Part shown: positions 1 to 5,790 of the stretch, one piece after another
Layout of the letters: each line of letters opens with the position of its first letter
Numbering within the stretch: position 1 is the first letter of the stretch
Source: Anaerolineae bacterium
GTDB taxonomy: Bacteria > Chloroflexota > Anaerolineae > DRVO01
Length of the DNA: 5,790 nucleotides
Assembly: GCA_012719195.1 (NCBI GenBank)
Contig: JAAYAV010000502.1
Coordinates: forward strand, 1 to 5,790
Direction: 5' to 3'
Made by a program: the position numbers and the translations under genes
Notes under the pieces: model-generated
What the model saw: only the letters and a program-made list of their open reading frames with translations
Database searches by the model: none
What the model was told of the DNA's origin: nothing

Positions 1-24
1 ACGAGGCGCCCGAGGAGGGGGAGA

Positions 25-2172
25 ATGAACCGTAGGCTGCAGCTCACGTTCTCACTACTGCTGTGTCTGGCCGCCTTAGCGCTGGTGTCGCTCCCGGTCT
101 TCGCTGAGGGACCGGCATTCTTCCCGCGCAACGACATGGCGCCCACGGGCCCCTACGCCCTGGACGCCACCGTCTCCATGCTGGGAGAGCATGAAGTTGC
201 CCTCCGCAAACACGCGGCCGTGGTCGGGTCGGCTGCGGCCACCAACGCCTCGCCCGCGGGCCTGCCTGCTGTGATCGGCGAGGGGATCTCGGTCAATGTC
301 TCCGACATGGGCCTCAACGAGAACTACAGCGAAACCTTCATGGTGGTCATGGACGGGATCCACGGGATCATCCTGGTGGAGAAGTCCGCCTACGACAGCT
401 TCGACGGGACGAACTACTACTTCCCCAACCCCCTGGGAGACGACAGCGAGCCCTGGCTTCGCACGCAGGACGTCATCAGCCAGGAGCAGCTGACCTACCT
501 GCTGGACCAGTTCGACACCGTGATCTACCCCACCGATACGGCCATGTTCGGCCAACCGCTGCCCCGAGGGGACGAGGGCCAGAAGGTTTGGATCCTCATC
601 CACAACATCCGCGACGAGGCCTACTACAACCCCGCCGCTGAGTCCTATGTTGCCGGCTACTTCTCCGCCAGCGAGGACGCCGTCAACAACAAGAACATGA
701 TGCACATCGACTCCTACGACTGGGACAACCGCACCGGCCCCGGCGGCACGCAGCCCTACCTCTATGAGGGAGTCTTCGCCCACGAGTTCCAGCATCTCAT
801 CCATTTTGATCAGGACCCCGACGAGGAGTCCTGGGTGGATGAGGGTCTGGCCGATATGGCCGCCTTCTTCTGCGGCTACGGGCATCCGTCCGGCCACATC
901 GCCTACTACATGGTTTACCACCCCAATACATCGCTCACCTTCTTCGGTGACGGCCTGGAGAGCTACGGCGCCAGCTACCTCTTCCAGCTGTACCTCTATG
1001 AGAAGTACGGCGGGGCCGCCTTCTCCTCTGCCCTGGTGCAGGAGCAGGCCAACGGCATCGAGGGCGTCCAGAACACCTTGGCGGCTCTGGGGCACCAGGT
1101 GAGCTTCGGACAGGTGTTCGACGACTGGACCATCGCCAACTACGCCGACGACACCCGCAAGGCCGGTGGCAAGTACGGCTACGACACCCTCGAGATCGGC
1201 ACCATGGATACCTGGGGCTACAGCATCCCTTACGCGCTCGAGAACATGTGGTGGGGCCCGCCCGACGAAGCCCCCATTGACATTCCGTCGCAGTGGTTCG
1301 GAGATCCGCAGCCCTATACCGCCCAGTACTACCGCTTCACCAACCAGAAAGCGGCCACCGAGTACCTGGACGGACAGGACTTCGCCGGCACGCCCGACCC
1401 GGACGGCACCCTCCTCTGGTACTCCGGCGCGGAGGCATGGGCCTGGCGCAGTGTCTCCCGGGGCTTCGATATCCCGGCCGGAGGCGCCACGCTCACCTTC
1501 AACACCTTCTACGACATTGAGGAGGACTGGGACTACGGCTACGTCGAGGTGTATGACCACAACGACGACCAGTGGTACACCCTCCCGGCCCTGGGCACGG
1601 TGGATTACCTGGCTCAGCCGCAGGACAACCCAAACACCCCTAACCACCGCGAGCCGGCCGCTTACGCCTACGCCTATGCCCCCGAGTCCCGCTGGAACGC
1701 CTTCACCGGCAGCAGCGGAGGCTGGATTCCGGTGGAGATGGACCTGACGCCCTTTGCCGGGCACACCATTGACTTGTACTTCACCACCTGGCAGGACGGC
1801 GCCTTCACCCTGCAGATGATGTACGTTGACGATATCGCCATACCGGAGATCGGCTTCTACGACGACGTGGAGGCGGGGGTGGCCGACTGGTCGTCTAGCG
1901 GCTGGACCGTGACCGACGGCAAGTTCGCCAACGGGTTCCAGGTCGTCACGGTGGAGACCAAGGGCGTGAGCACGGCCCAGTTCCCCGAGCCGGCGGGCAA
2001 CAGCGCCATGCCCGTGCACGGGGTGCGCACTCTGACCACCGATCCGATCACGCAGGTGGGTTCGGCCAAGGTGCCGGCGACGCCGGCCAAGTCCGGCCGG
2101 GTGCAGGTGGCCATCGTCAGCAACCACGCCCACCACATACTCTTGTCGGACTACCTGTTCAGCGTGCGGTAG
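25..2172 (+). CDS. Secreted zinc metalloprotease, InhA/M6- or M30-like
   Basis: The 715-residue product is probably an extracellular zinc endopeptidase that degrades proteins outside the cell. Residues 1-27 form a signal peptide: basic MNRR, a Leu/Ala-rich core, and a V-F-A cleavage site before Glu28. The active site is HEFQH at 253-257, where His253 and His257 would bind zinc and Glu254 would be the catalytic base. WVDEGLAD follows, with Glu273 the likely third ligand. YGASYLF at 314-320 is typical of the same catalytic domain. The C-terminal half resembles the immune-inhibitor-A beta-sandwich region: FYDIEEDWDYGYVEV near 495-509, TGSSGGW at 561-567 and YVDDI at 600-604. The last 20 or so residues (VSNHAHH..SDYLFSV) resemble tails of similar Chloroflexota proteins. 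AGGAGG at 13-18, six bases before the ATG, supports the start. The segment between the signal peptide and the catalytic domain may be a propeptide (inference). Protease assignment is firm; the choice between M6 and M30 is not. Confidence 0.88.
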   Translation: MNRRLQLTFSLLLCLAALALVSLPVFAEGPAFFPRNDMAPTGPYALDATVSMLGEHEVALRKHAAVVGSAAATNASPAGLPAVIGEGISVNVSDMGLNENYSETFMVVMDGIHGIILVEKSAYDSFDGTNYYFPNPLGDDSEPWLRTQDVISQEQLTYLLDQFDTVIYPTDTAMFGQPLPRGDEGQKVWILIHNIRDEAYYNPAAESYVAGYFSASEDAVNNKNMMHIDSYDWDNRTGPGGTQPYLYEGVFAHEFQHLIHFDQDPDEESWVDEGLADMAAFFCGYGHPSGHIAYYMVYHPNTSLTFFGDGLESYGASYLFQLYLYEKYGGAAFSSALVQEQANGIEGVQNTLAALGHQVSFGQVFDDWTIANYADDTRKAGGKYGYDTLEIGTMDTWGYSIPYALENMWWGPPDEAPIDIPSQWFGDPQPYTAQYYRFTNQKAATEYLDGQDFAGTPDPDGTLLWYSGAEAWAWRSVSRGFDIPAGGATLTFNTFYDIEEDWDYGYVEVYDHNDDQWYTLPALGTVDYLAQPQDNPNTPNHREPAAYAYAYAPESRWNAFTGSSGGWIPVEMDLTPFAGHTIDLYFTTWQDGAFTLQMMYVDDIAIPEIGFYDDVEAGVADWSSSGWTVTDGKFANGFQVVTVETKGVSTAQFPEPAGNSAMPVHGVRTLTTDPITQVGSAKVPATPAKSGRVQVAIVSNHAHHILLSDYLFSVR

Positions 2173-2192
2173 CCGGCTACGTCAGCGAACCC

Positions 2193-2220
2193 AAGGGAGG
2201 GGCACAGGCCCCTCCCTTTC
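2193..2220 (+). terminator. Hairpin after the protease, between convergent genes
   Basis: An 11-bp perfect GC-rich stem (2193-2203 with 2208-2218) closes a 4-base loop (2204-2207) and starts 20 bases after the protease stop. Only TTT follows the stem (TT pairing within it), so the U-tract is weak. The hairpin lies between two convergent genes and may stop transcription from both sides, but the minus strand also lacks a clear U-run. Confidence 0.6.
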
Positions 2221-2261
2221 GCGTCTCTGTCGCCTTACCGCCGTCGAAGGCGGGCCGGGAG

Positions 2262-2834
2262 TCAGTGTTTGGGCACCGGCGTGATGCGGCTGGTGTCAAC
2301 GTTGCCGAGTTCCTTTGGCTGGCTCGGATTGCCGTCCTGCACCGTTCGGTCCACGTCCTTGCCGCCGTCCGTCGCCCGCTCCTCGCACGCCACCGCATTC
2401 CCCCTCTTATCGGTGTGGTAGATGTACTCCTCGCCGGCGACCTCGATCGCTACCTCGTACCCGGGCGTTATCACCTGAGCGTAGACCATCCCCGGCTGCG
2501 GGCAGCCCAGGCTCGCGTCCGGCCACTCGCGCGCGGTCACCGACTTCACCCTCACCTCGGCGCCGTCGGGCAGTTCCAGCCGCTCGGCCAGGTGGGCCGC
2601 TGCCGCTAACAGGGACGGCTCCGCCTGGCTCGGCGCGGCGGCCAGGCCCTGCACCGTCACTACCGGCGTCGGTGCGGCGGTGGGCTTGGGCGTGCCTGTT
2701 GAGGCGGGCTGGGGGGTGTTGGACGGGCTAAGCGTGGCCGAGGGCGTTGGGGTAACCGTCGCCGGCAGAGGCAGGCTCCCGCAGGCCGCCGTCAGCATGG
2801 CGAAAGCGATGATTCGCAGCACTTTCACTCGCAC
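2262..2834 (-). CDS. Small lipoprotein with WPDASLGCPQPG-type domain, function unknown
   Basis: The 190-residue product is predicted to be a lipoprotein exposed on the cell surface. A short basic N-terminus and hydrophobic stretch lead to a lipobox-like LTAAC, with Cys18 as the lipidation site; Thr at -3 is slightly unusual. Residues 20-60 are a Thr/Pro/Ser/Ala-rich linker. A compact domain spans about 72-150, with WPDASLGCPQPG from Trp104, PGYEV at 124-128, EYIYHTD at 136-142, and two cysteines (111 and 150) that could form a disulfide. I recognise this pattern from small or multidomain exported proteins of Chloroflexota and cyanobacteria, but know of no assigned function. The 40-residue polar tail after Cys150 has no recognisable motif. 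The start is GTG at 2834, chosen because GGAGGT (2840-2845, minus strand) lies five bases upstream; GTG codons 3 and 5 are alternatives. It converges on the protease and diverges from the cytochrome c gene. Confidence 0.8.
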   Translation of the reverse strand: MRVKVLRIIAFAMLTAACGSLPLPATVTPTPSATLSPSNTPQPASTGTPKPTAAPTPVVTVQGLAAAPSQAEPSLLAAAAHLAERLELPDGAEVRVKSVTAREWPDASLGCPQPGMVYAQVITPGYEVAIEVAGEEYIYHTDKRGNAVACEERATDGGKDVDRTVQDGNPSQPKELGNVDTSRITPVPKH

Positions 2835-3023
2835 TCTCCACCTCCCCCGCGCGGTCTTATCCCTAGGACGCTGATCCAGCGTAGCCGGTTCCCCGGCGCA
2901 GCGCTACCCGCGCCGCTTTGACGGAATCGGACGGAGCCGTCATGCTTAATGGCGCGATTGGGCCGCCCTCACAGTCTATCCTTGCCGGCGGCTCTGCTCG
3001 ATCCTATCGGGAGGCGATGTTGT
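2835..3023. other. Divergent intergenic region
   Basis: These 189 bases separate the minus-strand lipoprotein from the cytochrome c gene and should contain promoters for both. A short open frame starting at 2949 runs into the cytochrome gene, but its 25 extra residues do not look like a signal sequence and have no ribosome binding site. The region contains GACGGA repeated at 2920-2925 and 2930-2935, and the inverted repeat GACGG-AG-CCGTC at 2930-2941. I see no convincing sigma-70 promoter: TTGACG at 2918-2923 is a good -35 but lacks a matching -10 at normal spacing. I see no RNA gene here. Confidence 0.6.
3009..3014 (+). promoter_or_regulatory. Ribosome binding site fixing the cytochrome c start
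   Basis: GGGAGG lies nine bases before ATG 3024 and directly before a classic lipoprotein signal sequence. It supports 3024 over the upstream in-frame ATG at 2949. Confidence 0.75.
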
Positions 3024-3452
3024 ATGAAGCGATTGTTGGCAGTGACCCTGGTTCTGGCGTTCTCTGTGCTGCTTTCGGCCTGCGGCTCGACGGCCGCGCC
3101 GACCGCTACCGTCGTTCCGGCGCCGGCCACCGCGGCGCCAACGGCTGCGCCGACGCTCGCGCCGACTGACGCGCCGGCGGCAACCGCTGCCCCGGTGGCG
3201 GCACCGGACACCTCCGACGCCGAAGGCGACCCCGCATACGGCGCCGAGCTCTTCGCGCGGAACGGCTGTTCCGGCTGCCACGGCGCCCAGGCGGGCGGCG
3301 GCGGCGGTCCTGCCCTGGCGGGACGGGGGCTCGATGTGGAGTTCGTGCTCGAGAAGGTGCGCGCGGGCCCGGGCGGGATGCCCGCGTTCTCCAGCGACAC
3401 GATCTTCGACTCTGACGTCTACGACATCGTAGCCTGGCTGTCCACCCTCTAG
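3024..3452 (+). CDS. Membrane-anchored monohaem cytochrome c lipoprotein
   Basis: The 142-residue product is a class-I-type c cytochrome tethered to the outer face of the membrane, where it probably shuttles electrons between respiratory components. The signal sequence MKRLLAVTLVLAFSVLLSAC ends in the lipobox LSAC, giving lipidated Cys20. An Ala/Pro/Thr-rich flexible linker covers about 23-62. The haem domain begins around residue 65: CSGCH at 82-86 is the single covalent haem site with His86 as proximal ligand, and Met119 in GGMPAF is the likely distal ligand. The C-terminal helix YDIVAWLSTL is typical of small cytochromes c. A run of five glycines (91-95) follows the haem motif. The start at 3024 is chosen from the ribosome binding site and signal peptide. 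The HAD-like gene begins 26 bases after the stop, so co-transcription is possible, but no terminal oxidase or other partner is in view. The electron donor and acceptor are unknown. Confidence 0.9.
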   Translation: MKRLLAVTLVLAFSVLLSACGSTAAPTATVVPAPATAAPTAAPTLAPTDAPAATAAPVAAPDTSDAEGDPAYGAELFARNGCSGCHGAQAGGGGGPALAGRGLDVEFVLEKVRAGPGGMPAFSSDTIFDSDVYDIVAWLSTL

Positions 3453-3456
3453 GCCT

Positions 3457-3461
3457 GGGAG
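3457..3461 (+). promoter_or_regulatory. Possible ribosome binding site for the HAD-like gene
   Basis: GGGAG here is 17 bases before the GTG at 3479, too far for normal use, but eight bases before an in-frame ATA at 3470. This raises the possibility of a non-standard start. Confidence 0.35.
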
Positions 3462-3478
3462 CGAACCAGATAGCAGCA

Positions 3479-3991
3479 GTGCTTTTCGACTGGGGGGACA
3501 CGGTTATGCGAGTGTTCCCCCAGTCTCCCGGGCCCATGGCGCACTGGCCGCGGGTGGAGGCGGTTCCGGGCGTGGAGCACGCCTTGGCCACCTTGCACCA
3601 GCGTTACCGGCTGGGGCTGCTCACCAACGCCGCTGACTCGGGCGAGGCGCTGGTGCGCGCTGCCCTCGGGCGGGTGGGGCTGGAAGGGCACTTCGACCTG
3701 GTGCTGACCGCCCGCGAGCTTGGCTGCCGCAAGCCCGACCCCGCCTGCTACCGGCTGGCGGCCCGCGTGCTGGGCTGCCGCCCGGCCGAGGTGGTCATGG
3801 TGGGCGACGACTACGATGCCGATGTCGCCGGCGCGCGACGAGCCGGTCTTAGGGCCGTGTGGTACAACCCGACTGGGCTCGTCGTTCCGGCGGGATCTGA
3901 GCCTCCCGATGAACAGGTCAGCTCCCTGGGGGACCTGGCGCCCGCCATCGAGCGACTGGACAAGCGGTTAGTTTGCCTAGGGCAATGGTAA
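3479..3991 (+). CDS. HAD-superfamily hydrolase-like protein
   Basis: The 170-residue product (GTG start) is a cytoplasmic haloacid dehalogenase superfamily protein, probably acting on a small phosphorylated or related substrate that cannot be named. All four motifs are visible: motif I DWGDT with nucleophile Asp4; motif II LLTN with Thr49; motif III Lys85 in CRKPD; motif IV VGDDYDADVAGA with Asp110, Asp111 and Asp115. The cap between motifs I and II is short (about 35 residues). Motif I carries Gly where most HAD phosphatases have the second, acid/base Asp; a D-x-x-D-T form occurs in some HAD subgroups, so phosphatase activity is uncertain. The start is doubtful: GTG 3479 truncates the first beta strand, whereas upstream in-frame codons read I-A-A and would restore the family's usual N-terminus. 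It follows the cytochrome c gene by 26 bases, and its 3' end overlaps a candidate promoter for the antiporter gene. Confidence 0.85.
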   Translation: MLFDWGDTVMRVFPQSPGPMAHWPRVEAVPGVEHALATLHQRYRLGLLTNAADSGEALVRAALGRVGLEGHFDLVLTARELGCRKPDPACYRLAARVLGCRPAEVVMVGDDYDADVAGARRAGLRAVWYNPTGLVVPAGSEPPDEQVSSLGDLAPAIERLDKRLVCLGQW

Positions 3992-4002
3992 TGGGGTAGT
4001 AT
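3973..4002 (+). promoter_or_regulatory. Candidate sigma-70-type promoter for antiporter operon
   Basis: TTGCCT (3973-3978) and TAGTAT (3997-4002) match the -35 and -10 consensus at four of six positions each, with an 18-base spacer. They overlap the end of the HAD-like gene and sit about 60 bases before the antiporter start. This is a by-eye match in GC-rich DNA and remains tentative. Confidence 0.35.
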
Positions 4003-4049
4003 CTGTCGCTGGCCGTGCAGCGCGGGGTGGCGCTCGATCGGCTTGAGTC

Positions 4050-4056
4050 AAGGAGG
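4050..4056 (+). promoter_or_regulatory. Ribosome binding site fixing the antiporter start
   Basis: AAGGAGG ends four bases before GTG 4061. It lies inside the longer open frame that begins at TTG 4043, so the TTG would put the ribosome binding site within the coding region. GTG 4061 is therefore preferred. Confidence 0.75.
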
Positions 4057-4060
4057 CGCG

Positions 4061-5266
4061 GTGGAATCACTACTACCATTCTTCATAGCCCTGGCGATTC
4101 TGCTGGCCGTAGCCAAGGCGTCGGCGCTCGTGGCCGTGCGTCTTCATCAGCCGGCGGTCTTGGGCGAACTACTGGTCGGGGTGATCCTCGGCCCCACCGT
4201 CCTGAACATGCTCGGTTGGCCGGCTTTCTCCGGCTTTCACCTGGAAGAGACCTTCGGCTACCTGGCGCAGTTAGGCGTGCTGATCCTCATGTTCATCGCT
4301 GGCCTCGAGGTGGACCTGGAGGCGATGGCCGAATCCGGCCGCTCTGCCGTTTTTGCCGGTGTCTTGGGTGTGATCACCCCGGTACTGCTGGGCGCGGGGA
4401 TCATGCACCTTTTCGGCTACGACCTCGAGCACGGGCTCTTCATCGGCCTGGTGCTGGCCGCGACCAGCGTGAGCATCTCGGCGCAGACGCTCATGGAACT
4501 GGGGGTGCTGCGGACGCGGGTCGGTACCGTCCTCTTGGGGGCGGCGGTGGCCGACGATGTCCTCGTGATCCTGTTCCTCTCCCTCTTTACGGCCTTGACG
4601 GTCGGCGGTGGAGGCGGCATCGGTACCGTGGCCCTGGTGCTGGTGCGGATGGTCGCTTTCATGCTGATTTCCCTCTGGGTTGGACGGCGCTGGATCCCAC
4701 GCCTGGTCGCTTGGGTGGATGACCTGCCCATCAGCCAGGGAGTGACGGCGCTGGTTCTGGTCACCGTTCTGGTCTACTCGTGGGCGGCCGAGGCGCTGGG
4801 TGGCATGGCTGCCATCACCGGGGCGTTCTTGGCCGGCCTCGCCTTCGCGAGGACTTCGTACCGGCGCCGAATCGAGGAGTCCATGAGCGTTATGGCCTAC
4901 TCCTGGCTGGTGCCGGTATTCTTCATCAGTATCGGACTGGAGACCAACGCCCGCGCTTTGGGTTGGGCCGGCGTGCCCTTCGCGCTGGTGCTGGTGGCCC
5001 TGGCGGTTGTGTCCAAGGTACTGGGGTGTGGTTTGGGCGCGCGCCTGGGCGGTTGTACCTTGGAGGAGTCCCGTGCTGTGGGGGTTGGCATGGTTTCCCG
5101 CGGCGAGGTGGGGCTCATCGTGGCGACGGTGGGGCTGCAGGCAGGACTCATCGGTGACGATGTATTCGCCGCCGCAGTGATCATGGTCCTGGCTACTACC
5201 CTCCTTACGCCGGTGATGCTCCGGTTGCTCTACCCGCGCCGTAAGCCCGACACGGCCCAGGCGTAA
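4061..5266 (+). CDS. CPA2-family cation/proton antiporter
   Basis: The 401-residue integral membrane protein should exchange Na+ or K+ for H+ across the cytoplasmic membrane, serving pH or ion homeostasis. It is hydrophobic throughout, with about 12-13 likely transmembrane segments, and has the length of a minimal CPA2 transport domain without the C-terminal RCK/TrkA-N domain of full Kef proteins. Recognisable positions (GTG numbering) are VLGELLVGVILGPT from about 33, FIAGLEVDLE from about 78, TSVSISA at 135-141 (the unwound-helix region), Asp165-Asp166 in AVADDVLVI, Lys319 in VVSKVLG, and SRGEVGLIVA from Ser346. The Asp-Asp pair plus Lys resembles electrogenic NapA-like antiporters rather than the QD form of KefB/KefC; assigning Lys319 to the NapA lysine is inference. 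The start is GTG 4061, set by AAGGAGG just upstream. A PII-like gene follows 50 bases after the stop and is probably in the same operon. The transported ion cannot be determined from sequence. Confidence 0.92.
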   Translation: MESLLPFFIALAILLAVAKASALVAVRLHQPAVLGELLVGVILGPTVLNMLGWPAFSGFHLEETFGYLAQLGVLILMFIAGLEVDLEAMAESGRSAVFAGVLGVITPVLLGAGIMHLFGYDLEHGLFIGLVLAATSVSISAQTLMELGVLRTRVGTVLLGAAVADDVLVILFLSLFTALTVGGGGGIGTVALVLVRMVAFMLISLWVGRRWIPRLVAWVDDLPISQGVTALVLVTVLVYSWAAEALGGMAAITGAFLAGLAFARTSYRRRIEESMSVMAYSWLVPVFFISIGLETNARALGWAGVPFALVLVALAVVSKVLGCGLGARLGGCTLEESRAVGVGMVSRGEVGLIVATVGLQAGLIGDDVFAAAVIMVLATTLLTPVMLRLLYPRRKPDTAQA

Positions 5267-5306
5267 TCGGCCGATCCCCCGGCGCCGGCCGTTGGGGACG
5301 GCATGT

Positions 5307-5312
5307 GAGGAG
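5307..5312 (+). promoter_or_regulatory. Ribosome binding site fixing the PII-like start
   Basis: GAGGAG ends four bases before ATG 5317. It overlaps the upstream in-frame GTG at 5305, so the ATG is the likely start. Confidence 0.7.
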
Positions 5313-5316
5313 TGCG

Positions 5317-5676
5317 ATGGCACAGGTTCTCATACTCGTGCTGGATAAGGAAGAGACTACTGCCGACGTGATGGAGGCTTGGCGCGACGCAGGCGCCTCC
5401 GGCATCACCCTACTGGACAGCACCGGCCCCGGACGGTTGAAGCAGGCGCTTCGAGACGACCTGCCCCTAATGCCGACCCTGAGCGACCTGCTCGCCAGCG
5501 ACGAGGCGCATCACCGGACGCTGTTCACCGTGCTCCCCGATGAGGAGACGGTGCAGCGGGTCACCCAGGCCACCATCGACGTGGTGGGAGACTTCTCGCA
5601 GCCCCACACGGGCCTGATGTTCACCCTGCCGGTGGGGCAGGTCTGGGGCTTGCACAAGGCGGGGCGGAAAGGCTGA
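5317..5676 (+). CDS. PII-like (GlnB-fold) regulatory protein
   Basis: The 119-residue cytoplasmic protein matches the size and beta-alpha-beta-beta-alpha-beta order of PII signalling proteins, which form trimers, bind nucleotides and regulate transporters or enzymes. Visible elements are strand 1 QVLILVLD (3-10), helix 1 (about 14-25), GITLLDSTGPG (29-39, at the place of the PII 'GVTVTEVRGFG' strand), a T-loop-like stretch 40-64, strand 3 HRTLFTVLP (66-74), helix 2 (75-92), and TGLMFTLPVGQVWGL (98-112, matching the PII 'GKIFVLPV' strand). The T-loop region has no tyrosine that could be uridylylated. The GDGK signature and the Arg-rich RIRTG segment of classical PII are not kept (WGLHKAG instead), so nucleotide binding is either altered or absent. 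The start is ATG 5317, chosen from GAGGAG upstream. It lies 50 bases after the antiporter gene and before a terminator, suggesting that it regulates that transporter. Fold assignment is by pattern only. Confidence 0.72.
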   Translation: MAQVLILVLDKEETTADVMEAWRDAGASGITLLDSTGPGRLKQALRDDLPLMPTLSDLLASDEAHHRTLFTVLPDEETVQRVTQATIDVVGDFSQPHTGLMFTLPVGQVWGLHKAGRKG

Positions 5677-5722
5677 TCGACCGGCCCCAGGGATCAATGG
5701 CGCCCAAGTAAGGACGCACTGC

Positions 5723-5753
5723 AGCCGGCTGCCCACGGGCAGCCGGTTTCCTT
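5723..5753 (+). terminator. Rho-independent terminator of antiporter/PII-like operon
   Basis: A perfect 9-bp GC-rich stem (5725-5733 with 5738-5746) closes a CACG loop and is followed by TTTCCTT. One A-U and one G-U pair could extend the stem. It lies about 50 bases after the PII-like stop. Confidence 0.78.
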
Positions 5754-5790
5754 GTGCCGCGTGGGCGAGGGGAAAAGACCTCCGCCACCG

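Noticed and set aside
76..2136. Long minus-strand open frame of 686 codons opposite the protease
   Set aside because: Its translation is Val/Gly/His/Arg-rich with no domain or signal, and it mirrors the protease, which has a signal peptide, active site and ribosome binding site. High GC content suppresses stops on the opposite strand.
2315..2731. Plus-strand open frame opposite the small lipoprotein
   Set aside because: The product is a Pro/Arg/Ser-rich shadow. The minus strand carries a lipobox, a linker and a recognisable domain.
2949..3023. 25-codon N-terminal extension of the cytochrome c gene
   Set aside because: It places a lipoprotein signal sequence internally and has no ribosome binding site, whereas ATG 3024 has GGGAGG nine bases upstream.
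3072..3200. Repetitive GCC/CCG-rich stretch as a DNA repeat array
   Set aside because: It encodes the low-complexity Ala/Pro/Thr linker of the cytochrome lipoprotein, and the repeat units are irregular.
3106..3591. Minus-strand open frame over the cytochrome c and HAD-like genes
   Set aside because: It is extremely Arg/Pro-rich and spans two well-supported genes on the other strand.
5267..5300. GC palindromes between antiporter and PII-like genes (TCGGCCGA, CCGGCGCCGG) as a terminator
   Set aside because: The self-complementary runs are short, have no room for a loop and lack a T-tract, so they more likely reflect local GC richness than a transcription stop.
4271..5323. Minus-strand open frame of 350 codons opposite the antiporter
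   Set aside because: The product is His/Gln/Arg/Gly-rich and low in hydrophobic residues, as expected from reading an antiporter gene backwards. No domain is recognisable.

Overview
The window looks like chromosomal DNA from a high-GC, uncultured-type bacterium, most likely Chloroflexota (Anaerolineae-like). This rests on the gene family style: lipoproteins with long Thr/Pro/Ala linkers, an extracellular InhA-like metalloprotease ending in a 'VSN..HH...SDY.FSV' tail, a small lipoprotein with a WPDASLGCPQPG-type domain, and a divergent PII-like protein. It is inference, because no rRNA or marker gene is present. There is no mobile element, tRNA, rRNA or CRISPR array.

Layout. (1) 25-2172 (+): secreted zinc metalloprotease with a signal peptide, an HEFQH active site and an InhA-type C-terminal beta-sandwich region, followed by a strong hairpin. 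(2) 2262-2834 (-): small lipoprotein of unknown function, convergent with the protease. (3) A roughly 190-bp divergent intergenic region. (4) 3024-3452 (+): membrane-anchored monohaem cytochrome c lipoprotein. (5) 3479-3991 (+): HAD-superfamily hydrolase-like protein with an uncertain start and an altered motif I. (6) 4061-5266 (+): CPA2-type cation/H+ antiporter with an Asp-Asp pair. (7) 5317-5676 (+): small PII-like (GlnB-fold) protein, then a good intrinsic terminator at about 5723-5753.

How the genes work together. The clearest functional unit is the antiporter plus the PII-like protein. They are on the same strand 50 bp apart, with a candidate promoter before the first and a terminator after the second. 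The simplest reading is a transporter with a dedicated ligand-sensing regulator, as PII and PII-like proteins regulate other transporters. The cytochrome c and HAD genes are close enough to be co-transcribed but have no obvious shared function. The protease and the small lipoprotein look like independent secreted or surface functions. Several starts should be moved from the longest ORF: cytochrome c to 3024, antiporter to GTG 4061, PII-like to ATG 5317. Apart from the antiporter/PII-like pair, I see no strong sign of an undescribed system.
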